From Rubrivivax sp. (lineage in GTDB: Bacteria; Pseudomonadota; Gammaproteobacteria; Burkholderiales; Burkholderiaceae_C): 64,000 nt of DNA. The stretch is from positions 124,001-188,000 of the forward strand of contig JAUXRG010000048.1 of the NCBI GenBank assembly GCA_030681795.1, in the 5' to 3' direction. Positions 63,564-64,000 of this stretch are shown here, one piece after another. The first letter of the stretch is position 1. The number at the start of each line of letters is the position of its first letter. The position numbers and the translations under genes are program-made. Below the pieces are notes generated by a model. That model was given only the letters and a program-made list of their open reading frames with translations, had not been told where the DNA came from and did not search any database.

Positions 63564-64000
63564 AGATCGACAACCTGCAGGTCGACCTGGGCGTGGACGC
63601 CGGCTTGGTGCGCGCCATCGACGGCCTGCGCCTGAGCATCGAGCGCGGCGAGACCTTTGCGCTGGTCGGCGAATCGGGCTGCGGCAAGAGCATGACGGCG
63701 CTGGCGCTGATGCGGCTGCTGCCCGAGAACGGCTGGGTGGCCGGCGGCGACATCCACATCGGCCAAGGCCGCGATGCGGTGGACGTGCTCGGGCTGCCCG
63801 AATCGCAGATGCGCGGCGTGCGCGGTGGCCGCATCGGCATGATCTTCCAGGAGCCGGCCACCAGCCTGAACCCGGTGATGAAGATCGGGCGGCAGATCGT
63901 CGAGGCGATCGAGGCGCACACCCCCCTGCGTGGCGCGGCGGCGCGCGCCAAGGCCATCGACTGGCTCGCCCGCGCGGGCATCCCCGAGCCCGAGCGCCGC
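63557..64000 (+). CDS. ABC transporter ATP-binding protein (peptide type), partial
   Basis: The frame starts at ATG 63557, 7 nt inside the permease gene, and is open to the window end (148 residues seen). Walker A reads LVGESGCGKSMTALALMRLL, the Q-loop is GMIFQEPATSLNP, and the spacing is that of OppD/DppD-type ATPases. The signature motif, Walker B and C-terminus are cut off by the window. It would power the importer encoded upstream. Confidence 0.93.
   Translation, partial: MLKIDNLQVDLGVDAGLVRAIDGLRLSIERGETFALVGESGCGKSMTALALMRLLPENGWVAGGDIHIGQGRDAVDVLGLPESQMRGVRGGRIGMIFQEPATSLNPVMKIGRQIVEAIEAHTPLRGAAARAKAIDWLARAGIPEPERR

Overview
The window is high-GC DNA from a member of the Burkholderiales (Betaproteobacteria). 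This is inferred from two Bug/TctC-type solute receptors, a TAXI-TRAP transporter, an IlvD/Edd dehydratase paired with a DHDPS-family enzyme, DUF3240 inside a CzcBA operon, and what looks like a Comamonadaceae-type GC-rich intergenic repeat. It reads as ordinary chromosome: housekeeping blocks are interleaved with catabolic and stress modules. No rRNA, tRNA, CRISPR array, prophage or intact insertion sequence was recognised. The first and last genes (dnaX and an ABC ATPase) are cut by the window ends.

Layout. 1-1299 is the dnaX-ybaB-recR replication and repair block. 1554-4046 is a small convergent module: a lipoprotein and a small protein face an unsecreted M15 peptidoglycan peptidase that is translationally coupled to an exported MORN-like protein. 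4272-5927 is an exported protein with four rhodanese-like modules, only one of which has the catalytic cysteine. 6294-7653 is a transposase relic followed by phhB-phhA (phenylalanine hydroxylation). 7835-10249 is katG with its terminator and a candidate OxyR site. 10443-14808 is an anaerobic-type glycerol-3-phosphate dehydrogenase operon in the order C-A-B. 15072-29391 is a stress and envelope block: alpha/beta hydrolase, phosphoribosyltransferase, BON protein, Lon-like protease and a 2,924-residue cyclic beta-1,2-glucan synthase. 29399-33217 is a sugar-acid operon (Bug receptor, dehydratase, DHDPS-family enzyme).

33403-37631 holds a rhodanese and six small exported proteins. 37752-40724 is a lipid-linked sugar set (GT2, ArnT-like, GtrA). 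40912-47268 is a CzcBA-type heavy-metal RND efflux operon with DUF3240 and TolC. 47298-55784 is a divergent catabolic locus: TAXI-TRAP transporter, GntR regulator and 3-hydroxyacyl-CoA-dehydrogenase-like protein on the minus strand, and an enolase-superfamily enzyme, Ldh-type dehydrogenase and Bug receptor on the plus strand. 55840-58763 carries DUF3422, tadA and an LD-carboxypeptidase. 58857-64000 is a peptide-type ABC importer, placed so that it could serve murein-peptide recycling together with the LD-carboxypeptidase.

All functional statements come from reading motifs and recalling families. No database search was run. The most interesting unexplained items are the M15/MORN-like gene pair, the four-module rhodanese, the run of small exported proteins with a shared YEC-RWA motif, and the 12-bp repeat in the leader of the TAXI receptor gene.
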